A stretch of 38,202 bases of DNA from Pseudomonadota bacterium. GTDB lineage: Bacteria; Pseudomonadota; Gammaproteobacteria; JAKAQQ01. The DNA is taken from contig JAJZYM010000017.1 of the NCBI GenBank assembly GCA_021798115.1, positions 1 to 38,202 of the forward strand, in the 5' to 3' direction. The notes under the pieces were generated by a model. The model ran no database searches and had not been told where the DNA came from. It saw nothing but the letters and a program-made list of their open reading frames with translations. Below, one piece after another: positions 1 through 6,838 of this stretch. Made by a program: the position numbers and the translations under genes. How positions within the stretch are numbered: the stretch's first letter is position 1; the number at the start of each line of letters is the position of its first letter.

Positions 1-33
1 GCCGAAGGCGGCAGACTGCGCGACGCCTTCGGC
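1..33. repeat. Perfect 10-bp inverted repeat at the window edge
   Basis: Bases 1-10 (GCCGAAGGCG) are the exact reverse complement of 24-33, separated by 13 bases. It could be the stem of a terminator for a gene that ends left of the window, but no T-run follows on the plus strand. It is reported only as a hairpin. Confidence 0.5.
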
Positions 34-78
34 GTCGCAAGCAGGAGACCCGATAGATGTAGAATTCACGATCAAGAG

Positions 79-107
79 TTGAAGACAGAACCGTTACCGT
101 GTTTAAT
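79..107 (+). promoter_or_regulatory. Candidate sigma70 promoter of the MerT-like gene
   Basis: TTGAAG at 79-84 (four of six matches to TTGACA) is followed by a 17-base spacer and TTTAAT at 102-107 (five of six to TATAAT). This would start transcription near 114, giving a leader of about 43 bases with a strong AGGAGG at 142-147. No operator was recognised. Confidence 0.5.
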
Positions 108-156
108 CAACTCAGCAGGGTCGTCCACTTAGCAGCCTCAGAGGAGGGTTATGCCG

Positions 157-708
157 ATGAGCGAGGACGTACGATTCGCACGCAGGCGACTGATTCTGCA
201 GACTTCGCTCGCCGTCGTGGCGGGATGGCTCTGCTGCATCACGCCGCTTCTCCTGGTCCTGCTCGGCGCGGCCTCGATCTCGACGGCGGCGAGCCTGGAT
301 CACGTGCTCAATGGCGAGTATGACTGGGTGTTTCGCGGTGCCGCGCTCGTATTCCTCGGCGTTGCGGTTTGGGTGTATTTCAGGCGCCGTGGCGTCTGCA
401 CGCTGGATCAGGCACGGCGGCAGCGCAATCGCATCCTCAATACCGCATTTCTGGCGCTGCTCTTCGCGGTCGGTGGGTATTTGGCGCTGTGGTATCTACT
501 CTCGTATTGGGGCGCCGCAGTCGGGCTACCCTGGAGACCCGAGCGTTGGGAGCTGATTTCGTCCGGGGCTCTTCTCGGTACTGCAGTTCTGCTATTGCTT
601 GGACTCCTGTTGCGCCGTACGCGGGGGCAATCCGACCCGCGGGTCCTGGATAGCTGCTCCGATCCCGTTCGAGAGTGCAATGCACCGGAGACCCGCTCCG
701 GCTCTTGA
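157..708 (+). CDS. MerT-like four-helix membrane protein, putative metal transporter
   Basis: This is a 183-residue integral membrane protein with about four hydrophobic segments and a short polar C-terminal tail. The first helix carries an adjacent Cys pair in WLCCITPLLLVLLGAAS, closely resembling the Cys-Cys motif of the first helix of MerT mercuric transporters. A further Cys lies in the loop after helix 2 (RRGVCTLDQ), where MerT also has Cys residues, though MerT has two. The ATG at 157 is preferred because AGGAGG at 142-147 is 9 bases upstream; the ATG at 151 is only 3 bases away. The gene faces convergently an ArsM-like unit, which supports a metal or metalloid role. No merR, merP or merA is present, so the substrate is unknown. 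Confidence 0.5.
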   Translation: MSEDVRFARRRLILQTSLAVVAGWLCCITPLLLVLLGAASISTAASLDHVLNGEYDWVFRGAALVFLGVAVWVYFRRRGVCTLDQARRQRNRILNTAFLALLFAVGGYLALWYLLSYWGAAVGLPWRPERWELISSGALLGTAVLLLLGLLLRRTRGQSDPRVLDSCSDPVRECNAPETRSGS

Positions 709-812
709 GCCATCGCGTGCTCGGCAGCTTGGCGATTGTCACGGGGGATGCGAACTTCACCCTCATGCCGACTGGCGATCGGTGCCGTACAGACGACTGC
801 TGATGACGCGCA

Positions 813-1559
813 TCACGGTCGGCTCGCTTTGAACATGGCGCCGATCGTCGAGGCGGCGGTCTTGTAACCGGTAAATCCAACGAGTTGTGCCTCGATAAAC
901 CCCGCGGCCCGGAGCATCTTGAGATACCGTTCGGGTTCGACCGTGCCCGCGACGCAGCTCGCCCAGGACTCGCAGCTGACCGAATCGCTTACCCTGGCGC
1001 GAACCATGTCTGCAAATTGAAGCCGGCCACCGGGTTTCAGAATCCGGAATGCCTCCTGGAACACGCACGGCTTGTGCGCCGAGAGGTTGATGGCACCGTT
1101 TGAAATGACGACATCCGCACAGGCGTCCGGAAGGCCGGTCGCCTCGATGCTGGCGACGTGCACTTCAATATTGCTCAGGCCGGCGAGTGCGGCGTTCTCT
1201 CGCGCCTTTTCCACCATCGTCGGGGTGACGTCGATGCCGATTGCGCGACCGGTCGTCCCGATCATCTGGGCGGCGATACATAAATCCGCTCCTGCTCCGC
1301 ATCCGAGGTCGACCAGCACCTCGCCCGGTCGAAGGGGACCGAGGCTCAACGGATTCCCGACGCTGGCGGCGGATTCCCACGCCCGCTCCGGCAGACCATC
1401 CAGCCAATGCGCAGCGTATCCCAAAACTCGAGCGTTCTCCCGGCCCGTGCCCCAACCGAAATCCTTATCCGGGTGCAGCGCGAGGTCCGTGTAAAGCGCA
1501 TGGATTGCTTCGCTTGCGTTCGTGTTGCTCACGGATCGGTTCCCGGACGAGTTGACCAA
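813..1559 (-). CDS. ArsM-like class I SAM-dependent methyltransferase
   Basis: The protein has 248 residues with a clear Rossmann SAM site: motif I VDLGCGAGADL near residues 83-93, an acidic residue in GID near 110, and the post-motif LKPGGRL near 174-180. The overall pattern is that of arsenite methyltransferases. Of the ArsM cysteines, only Cys202 in SCVAGT is clearly matched. The usual NCV motif reads SNGAINLS, with Gly155 in place of Cys, and the C-terminal Cys is absent. Arsenic methylation is therefore doubtful, and another metalloid or small-molecule substrate is possible. The likely start is TTG at 1559, with GAGG 7 bases upstream; GTG at 1532 is the alternative. It follows the SHOCT gene by 9 bases and is probably the last gene of a three-gene unit. 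Confidence 0.65.
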   Translation of the reverse strand: MVNSSGNRSVSNTNASEAIHALYTDLALHPDKDFGWGTGRENARVLGYAAHWLDGLPERAWESAASVGNPLSLGPLRPGEVLVDLGCGAGADLCIAAQMIGTTGRAIGIDVTPTMVEKARENAALAGLSNIEVHVASIEATGLPDACADVVISNGAINLSAHKPCVFQEAFRILKPGGRLQFADMVRARVSDSVSCESWASCVAGTVEPERYLKMLRAAGFIEAQLVGFTGYKTAASTIGAMFKASRP

Positions 1560-1568
1560 AGGCTCGCC

Positions 1569-1841
1569 TCAGCGTGACAAGAGACGCTTTTTCTCCTCGA
1601 ACTCCTCCTTGTCGATCTCGCCTCGGGCGAAGCGCTCCTCGAGGATCTCCAGTGCCCGCCCGCGTGATTCTCGACCGGAATGGTCTCGATGGTGCCACCA
1701 GGGCGGTCCCAAGCCGAACGCGCGCAGCAGCGCCAGCCCGATCAGGACTGCGATCACCAGGAACACGATCATCATGAGCGGGCCGAAGATCATTCCGAAC
1801 CACGGCATGGGCCACCAGTTTTGCGGCATTGTCATCTCCAT
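1569..1841 (-). CDS. SHOCT-domain small membrane protein
   Basis: This 90-residue protein has an N-terminal amphipathic stretch rich in Trp, Met and Pro, a single membrane helix at about residues 16-40, and a linker with a WWHHRDH cluster that could bind metal. It ends in a canonical SHOCT domain (ALEILEERFARGEIDKEEFEE), a short helix-turn-helix-like module often found at the end of small membrane proteins of unknown function. Its ATG shares one base with the stop of the upstream gene (TGATG), so the two are probably translationally coupled. The role is unknown, but the Met/His/Trp composition beside a Met-rich neighbour suggests metal or envelope stress. Confidence 0.75.
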   Translation of the reverse strand: MEMTMPQNWWPMPWFGMIFGPLMMIVFLVIAVLIGLALLRAFGLGPPWWHHRDHSGRESRGRALEILEERFARGEIDKEEFEEKKRLLSR

Positions 1842-2287
1842 CAGGTACGGGCTTTCGCCCTCAGCGTGACCTGACCCGCGGTAGCGAGCCGATAGAGCAG
1901 GTAATTCGCGCTGGCCTCGGTCACGCCCAGAGCGCTCGCGAGCGCCGCGCCATCCGTCTCACCTTTGGCAATCATTTGTCCCGCCTTCGCCTCCAGACCC
2001 TCGAGCCAGTCCGTGAAGATCTGGTCGAGCTCCGGCGTGACGTGGACGGCGAGGATATTCGTTTCCCGGATCGCCTTCAGCATCTCCGAGCACATTCCCA
2101 TCATCTTTTCCATCGGGGAATTTCCCCCACCCTGACTCATCTGGGCCATCATCTTGTGCATCATCTCGGGCGGGCCGCCTCTTCCCGGGGCCCTCTGTCC
2201 CATCATCTTCTTAGCCATGCTCTTCGGCATTGGGCCACTTTCGCCGGTTCCCTGCGGCTTGACTTTGGATCGTTTGTTTTCACTCAT
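1841..2287 (-). CDS. Met-rich protein with winged-helix-like C-terminus, function unknown
   Basis: The protein has 148 residues. The first 70 contain 15 Met residues in MM and MxxMM clusters (EMMHKMMAQM, MEKMMGMCSEM), together with Lys, Gly and one Cys at 66. This resembles soft-metal-binding Met-rich segments. From about residue 75 it becomes helical, and residues 110-143 (DGAALASALGVTEASANYLL then a LATAGQVTL wing) read like a winged helix-turn-helix. No signal peptide or membrane helix is visible, so it is probably cytosolic. It is the first gene of the unit with SHOCT and ArsM-like genes and overlaps SHOCT by one base. A metal-responsive regulator or metal buffer are both reasonable guesses; neither is shown. 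Confidence 0.55.
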   Translation of the reverse strand: MSENKRSKVKPQGTGESGPMPKSMAKKMMGQRAPGRGGPPEMMHKMMAQMSQGGGNSPMEKMMGMCSEMLKAIRETNILAVHVTPELDQIFTDWLEGLEAKAGQMIAKGETDGAALASALGVTEASANYLLYRLATAGQVTLRAKART

Positions 2288-2298
2288 ATACGCTCTCC

Positions 2299-2786
2299 TT
2301 ACTCTGCGTGAGACGGTACACGGGATTTCTCGAACACCGCGCCATAGTGGTACGGGGGGAGCTCGACCGTCCGGTTGTGACGAAGATCCGTCGGCGCGAA
2401 GAAACCTTGCATTTCCTCGGGGCTCATCCGCATCTCGGTTCGGGGTCCGCGGGGCTCACCGAGAACGACCGTCTCCTCGCGCGGCCTCTGGTGCCAGTTG
2501 ACAATGGCAAACTGCCCGCTGGGCCGGAGAATCGTAGCAATGGCTCGCACGAGACGCTCTTGTCCGGCACCCCGTGGAAGGTGTTGGCCATCAGCACGAA
2601 ATCAACCGATCCAGGCACGTTGGTCGCGACCGCGTAGGCGTCCGCTCGGAGGAATTCGCAGTTCGTGGCGCCGACGGCGGCCACTGCCTGCCTCGCCTGC
2701 GCGAGCATCCGCGCATCGATGTCGATCGCGTAGACGTGTCGCGCGAGGGACGCAAGCGGCGCGGTGAACCAACCGTCGCCGCAGCG
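2299..2786 (-). pseudogene. Truncated, frameshifted class I methyltransferase
   Basis: The minus strand encodes a methyltransferase from motif I onward: RCGDGWFTAPLAS, then HVYAIDIDARML, then ANTFHGVPD in one frame (down to about 2560). The family continues as ERLVRAIATILRP and FAIVNWHQRPRE in the next frame down to the stop at 2299. The two halves join if one base is restored near 2556-2562, so a single-base deletion (or a read error) splits the gene. The N-terminus before motif I is missing because the sequence runs straight into integrase sequence near 2786. Its stop lies 12 bases before the Met-rich gene start, so it may once have headed that unit. Confidence 0.7.
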
Positions 2787-3472
2787 TCGATCGCCGCCTC
2801 AAGCCTCGGGAGTTCAGTGAGTTCGAGGCGAACGGTGCGTGGTCGTTCGGGGTAGAGCCGCGCACCCCAGCAGGGGTTACGCACGTCGGCTCGGCTGTCC
2901 GGCCGGTCATCGCTCTGGGCAAGTCGCCATTGGAAGGCGGCTTTGAGGTATTGCAAAGCGCGGTTTGCTTGTATGGGGATATGGGCGAGGGAGCTGTACC
3001 ACTCGCGGATCTCGCTGCGTCTGATGTCATCGGTCTGACGAGCGCCGAACCTCGGATTGATGTACAGCTGCGCGAGCCGGCGAGGGTAATCCGCGGCCCT
3101 CATCGGCCGGCGTGGATCGTGGACTCGTGCTTCGACGTAGGCGTCGAACATCGCCTGCACGGTGCCCGTGCGGGCGGCGCTGGCCGCTTTCCGCTTCTCG
3201 ATCAAGGGGTCGGCTTGTTCGCTCTCGACCGCATGCAGCGCGTGGCGAGCCGCCTGGCGTGCCTGCTCCAGGATCAGCACGCCATAGTCGCCCAGCGACA
3301 TGAGTCGCTTGACACCGTTCACGCGATAGCTGAGCACGAAAGCCTTGCGCTCGCCGCCAGGATAAACGTGAAGACCGAATCCGCGCGGGTTGTCGTCCCA
3401 GCGAACGTCGCGAGAATTGCCCGTGCCCTGGTACACGGCGGAGTCGATTAATCTCTTGGTCAGATGAGCCAT
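2787..3472 (-). pseudogene. N-terminal remnant of a P4-type tyrosine integrase
   Basis: About 228 residues start at the ATG at 3472 (MAHLTKRLID). They match the arm-DNA-binding domain of DUF4102 integrases (GFGLHVYPGGERKAFVLSYR, then LMSLGDYGVLILEQARQAAR), followed by the helical core-binding domain ending at LTELPRLEAAIDA. The catalytic domain with Arg, His-x-x-Arg and Tyr is absent. The reading frame runs instead into a methyltransferase gene in a different frame. Such integrases move genomic islands into tRNA genes, but no tRNA is adjacent here, so this is a displaced, inactive fragment. The IS256 element lies 41 bases upstream of its start. Confidence 0.85.
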
Positions 3473-3513
3473 TTGAGTCACCACAGAGTCACCAAATTCA
3501 CGGGAAATCGGTA

Positions 3514-3537
3514 GTGTACGGACTTATGTGCAAATTC
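3514..3537 (+). repeat. Left terminal inverted repeat of the IS256 element
   Basis: GTGT at 3514-3517 and GTGCAAATTC at 3528-3537 match the reverse complement of the right end. The ten bases in between are poorly conserved. Confidence 0.7.
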
Positions 3538-3608
3538 TTGGACTGTTGAAGCGGTCATGGTATGAGGGAGATTAGATCAACCCCGTGTCCTACAGGAGGG
3601 ACTATACC

Positions 3609-4806
3609 ATGACCGTGAAGAAGCATAGCACCAACTCGATCGACTCCAAAGCCCTCGTGGCGGAAGACCGTGACCTGATGAAGTCCTTGATGAAAGAGGC
3701 CCTCCAGGAGGTCTTGGAGGCCGAGATGACCGAGCTCCTGGGGGCCGGCCCCCACGAACGCCAGGAAGGCCGCCAAGGCTACCGGGCCGGCCATTACGAA
3801 CGTGGCCTGGTGACCCGCATCGGCAAGCTCGAGCTCCGGGTCCCCCGGGACCGTAACGGCCAGTTCCAGACCGCCCTCTTTGAGCGCTACCAGCGCTCGG
3901 AGAAGGCGTTCGTGGCCGCCTTGGCGGAGATGTACGTGCAAGGCGTCTCCACCCGCAAAGTCAAAGCGATCGCCGAGGAGCTCTGTGGGCCAGAGTTTCT
4001 CGGCCTCCAGCATCAGCGTCCTCAACAAGGGGCTTGATGAGGCCCTCACGGCTTTTGCCGAGCGGCGTCTGGAAGAGCCGTATCCCTACCTGATTCTCGA
4101 TGCCCGCTACGAGAAGGCCCGTGAGGAGGGTGTCATTCGGTCCCGGGCGGTCTTGATCGCGATCGGTATCCATGAGGGCGGACGCCGGGAAGTCTTGGGC
4201 GTCGATCTCGCCCCGCGTGAGAGTCAGTCGTCCTGGAAAGACTTCCTTGTACGCCTGAAGGATCGGGGCCTCCACGGCGTTGAGTTCGTCGTCTCCGACG
4301 ATCACGCGGGGCTCAAAAAAGCCCTCACCGAGGTGTTGAACGATGCCGCCGGACAACGGTGCTATGTCCACTTCCTTCACAACGCGCTGGATGACCTGCC
4401 CCGCAAGGCCGATGACGACTGCCTCCAGGAGCTGCGCCGACTGTACGACCGGCGGGATCTCGCGGAGGCCCAGCGCGATCTGGCGGCGTGGCTGACGAAG
4501 TGGTCGACGAAAGACCCCAAGCTCACGGACCGGGTCGAGGATCCTATCGGTGAGACGCTGACCTTTGACCGGCTCCCCCGGGCCCACCACAAGCATTTGA
4601 AGAGCACGAACATGCTGGAGCGTTTGAACGAGGAGATCAAGCGCCGGACCCGGGTGGTGCGGATCTTCCCCCATGCCGAGTCCTGTCTGCGTCTGGTGCG
4701 GGCTCTCTGTGTCGAGATCCATGAGGCCTGGCTTGAGGACAATCGTTACCTCAACATGGATCTCTTGAAAGAGCAGCGCCGCGAGCGGCTGCGGGCGGCG
4801 GCCTAA
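3609..4806 (+). pseudogene. IS256-family (mutator type) transposase, frameshifted
   Basis: Start ATG at 3609 follows an AGGAGG about 10 bases upstream. The first frame covers the N-terminal DNA-binding part (ALVAEDRDLMKSLMKEAL, ERGLVTRIGKLELRVPRDRN) and is lost at the GGG run 3987-3989. The rest (GQSFSASSISVLNKGLDEAL onward) is in another frame up to the stop at 4806. Removing one G would restore about 398 residues, the normal family size. All three catalytic acids are visible: Asp in LILDARYEK, Asp in VVSDDHAGL and Glu in STNMLERLNEEIKRR. IS256 transposases are not normally made by programmed frameshifting, so this copy is inactive unless the extra base is a sequencing error. Confidence 0.85.
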
Positions 4807-4831
4807 TGAAAACCTCCCTCATGCCCCAAAG

Positions 4832-4855
4832 GAATTTGCACAACTTGACAGACAC
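4832..4855 (-). repeat. Right terminal inverted repeat of the IS256 element
   Basis: Read on the minus strand, the sequence begins GTGTCTGTCAAG and continues GTGCAAATTC, matching the left end at both the tip and the inner ten bases. It lies 25 bases beyond the transposase stop. Confidence 0.75.
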
Positions 4856-5281
4856 AACCCCGGACCGCCTCCCTCACCGGGGGAGTGTCAAGGTTTCCGA
4901 TCTTATGACGAAGGCGGCGGTTCGTGACTGTCGAGGGCGGTTTTCGCCCCCCGTCTTGCGCATCGGGTCGCGATAACCCGCGATAACCTTTGTCAGGGTG
5001 AGAGCGGGCCGAAAATCTTGCCGGCGACGTTCTTCGACGCCATACCGGGCCACCCGTTCGTCAGGGAACCTTTGAGGCGCTCGTCAGCGCCTCAAGGCCT
5101 TGTCATTCTTCGCCCACCCACAGGGTCCTGTACGAGCGTGTATCCCTCCCTTGCCGCCGTCAAAGAGATCGGGTCAGGACTATCCAAACGTCGCCCTGGT
5201 GATCCCCCCTCGAATTGAAAGCGCGCGGGAAACGGGTACGCACCGAGCCCCACCGCCGCATCCGGTGAGAGCTCCCTGAGA
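4856..5281. other. Intergenic stretch without a supported gene
   Basis: These 426 bases separate the IS256 end from the permease stop. A short open frame at 5018-5218 has no recognisable features. The stretch holds a GCGATAAC near-tandem repeat (about 4965-4986) and a strong hairpin at 5072-5095. Nothing else was recognised. Confidence 0.6.
5072..5095. repeat. Perfect 10-bp hairpin, 4-base loop
   Basis: TTGAGGCGCT at 5072-5081 pairs exactly with 5086-5095 across a CGTC loop. It lies about 190 bases past the permease stop on the minus strand. There is no clear T-run on either side, so it is at most a weak terminator. Confidence 0.5.
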
Positions 5282-6721
5282 TCAAGATCCGCCCGTCGAT
5301 CCTCCGGCCGCTTCGGCGAGCGTGCTCCTTCTCCGTCCGTAACCGAGATAGAGGACGAAACCCACGATCATCCAGACGACGAAGAGAAGATCGGTGAGCG
5401 GCGGAAGACCGGCGATCAGGGCGAGCGAAAAAAGGATCCCGACGGCGGGAAGGTAGGGGACGAGCGGCGTGCGGAAACTCCGCGGCAGCTCGGGCTGACG
5501 CCGACGAAGGACAACGACCGCCGAGCAGACGACGATGAAGACGACAAGCATGCCGATGTTGACGAGCCGGGCGACGGCCGTGATCGGGAAGAGTCCGGCC
5601 ACCACGGCAATGAGGCCTCCGAGGAGAACCGTGGCGTGCTGCGGCGTTCCGCGCCGGGGATGCACGCCCGCAAACCACCCAGGAAGGAAGCCGTCGCGGG
5701 CCAGTGCGAAGGCGATGCGGGCGGCGGCCAGAAGGAAGGCGAAGAGCACACTCGTGATCCCGGCGATCGCGGCCACGGCGACCACCACCATCGCCCAGTG
5801 CACGCCGATCTCGCCGAAGGCGTTGGCGACCGGCGCGTTGTTGTTGAGGAGCCCGTAGGGCACCATCCCGGTGAGGACGAGGCACATGGCGATGTAGAGG
5901 ACCATCGAGATGGCCAGCGAGAGGACGACCGCACGCGGGAGGTCGCGTTGCGGGTCGCGCGCCTCCTCGGCGGCCGTCGTGAGTGTGTCGTAGCCGAAGA
6001 CCGCAAAGAACACGACCGCCGCTCCGGCGAGCACCCCCGAGAAGCCGAAGGGCATGAAGGGATGCCAGTGCGCCGGATGCACGTAGAACGCCCCGACGAC
6101 GATCACGAGGAGGACCCCGAGAACCTTGATCGCCACCACCGTGCTGTTGAAACGCGCGCCCCACTCGGTGCGGAGGCTCAGGAGCGCGGTGATGAGAAGG
6201 GCGACCGCGGCCGCGATCACGTCGAAGCGATGCCCCGGTGCGCTCCCCCAGGCCCCCTGCGCCCAGAGCGGAAGGTGCACCCCCGCCGTGGTGAGGAGCG
6301 CCCGCACGTACCCCGACCAACCGCCGGCCACGACCGCGACGATGAGGGCGTAGGCGAGAAGGAGATCCCAGCCGATGAGCCACGCCGGGAGTTCCCCGAG
6401 GACCGCGTAGCTGTACGTGTAGGCGCTCCCGCTCACCGGGATGAGCCCCGAGAACTCGGCGTAACAGAGAGCCGAGGCGCCGCTCGCGATCCCGGCGATG
6501 ACGAAGGAGAGCGCCACCGCCGGCCCGGCCATGGTGGCGGCGACGTGCCCGGTGAGGACGAAGATCCCGACGCCGATGATGCCCCCGATGCCGATCGCGG
6601 TGAGATGCCCGAGCCCGAGGACACGGCGCAGACCTCCGCGGTCCCCGACTTCGCGGAGAAGTTCGGCGACGGGCTTGCGGCGGAAAAGGCTGGAGGTGGG
6701 TCCTCGCCGGGGGTGGGTCAT
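5282..6721 (-). CDS. APC-superfamily amino-acid permease
   Basis: The 479-residue protein has about twelve membrane helices. Helix 1 carries the APC signature GIGGIIGVGIFVLTG (about residues 44-58), the unwound substrate-binding stretch. The conserved segments SFVIAGIASGASALCYAEF (helix 2) and VFFAVFGYDTLTTAAEEARDPQRDLPRA (helix 6 and following loop) are typical of the cationic amino acid transporter/YfnA group. It is predicted to bring amino acids across the inner membrane by proton coupling; the substrate cannot be told. The start ATG at 6721 faces the Sel1-P4H gene divergently across 117 bases. No partner enzymes lie beside it. Confidence 0.85.
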   Translation of the reverse strand: MTHPRRGPTSSLFRRKPVAELLREVGDRGGLRRVLGLGHLTAIGIGGIIGVGIFVLTGHVAATMAGPAVALSFVIAGIASGASALCYAEFSGLIPVSGSAYTYSYAVLGELPAWLIGWDLLLAYALIVAVVAGGWSGYVRALLTTAGVHLPLWAQGAWGSAPGHRFDVIAAAVALLITALLSLRTEWGARFNSTVVAIKVLGVLLVIVVGAFYVHPAHWHPFMPFGFSGVLAGAAVVFFAVFGYDTLTTAAEEARDPQRDLPRAVVLSLAISMVLYIAMCLVLTGMVPYGLLNNNAPVANAFGEIGVHWAMVVVAVAAIAGITSVLFAFLLAAARIAFALARDGFLPGWFAGVHPRRGTPQHATVLLGGLIAVVAGLFPITAVARLVNIGMLVVFIVVCSAVVVLRRRQPELPRSFRTPLVPYLPAVGILFSLALIAGLPPLTDLLFVVWMIVGFVLYLGYGRRRSTLAEAAGGSTGGS

Positions 6722-6838
6722 GGGATCGTCTCGGACAAACGGGGGCCGACCCCCTCTTGCGGAATCTTACACAAGTCGCGCGCGCCGCGAGGCACCCCCT
6801 GTGGCATCATGCGGAGGACTCCGTAACCGCCTCCCGCC

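Larger units (their letters stand above)
3514..4855 (+). mobile_element. IS256-family insertion sequence
   Basis: The element is about 1.34 kb and carries one transposase gene. Its ends share GTGT at the tip and GTGCAAATTC ten bases further in, with related sequence (TATGAGGGAG / CATGAGGGAG) further inside. The 8 bases flanking the left tip (AATCGGTA) and the right tip (AACCCCGG) do not match, so no target-site duplication is visible. This suggests later rearrangement or deletion beside the element. Related but distinct tails of the same family lie at 16301-16388 and 17850-18032. Confidence 0.85.

Noticed and set aside
1-33. Rho-independent terminator at the window start
   Set aside because: The hairpin is perfect but has a 13-base loop and no T-run.
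3585-4806. Programmed frameshift for IS256 transposase
   Set aside because: The family normally uses a single frame and no slippery heptamer or stimulatory structure was seen; a one-base insertion is simpler.
4856-5281. Small gene at 5018-5218
   Set aside because: No ribosome site, no domain and atypical composition; not supported.
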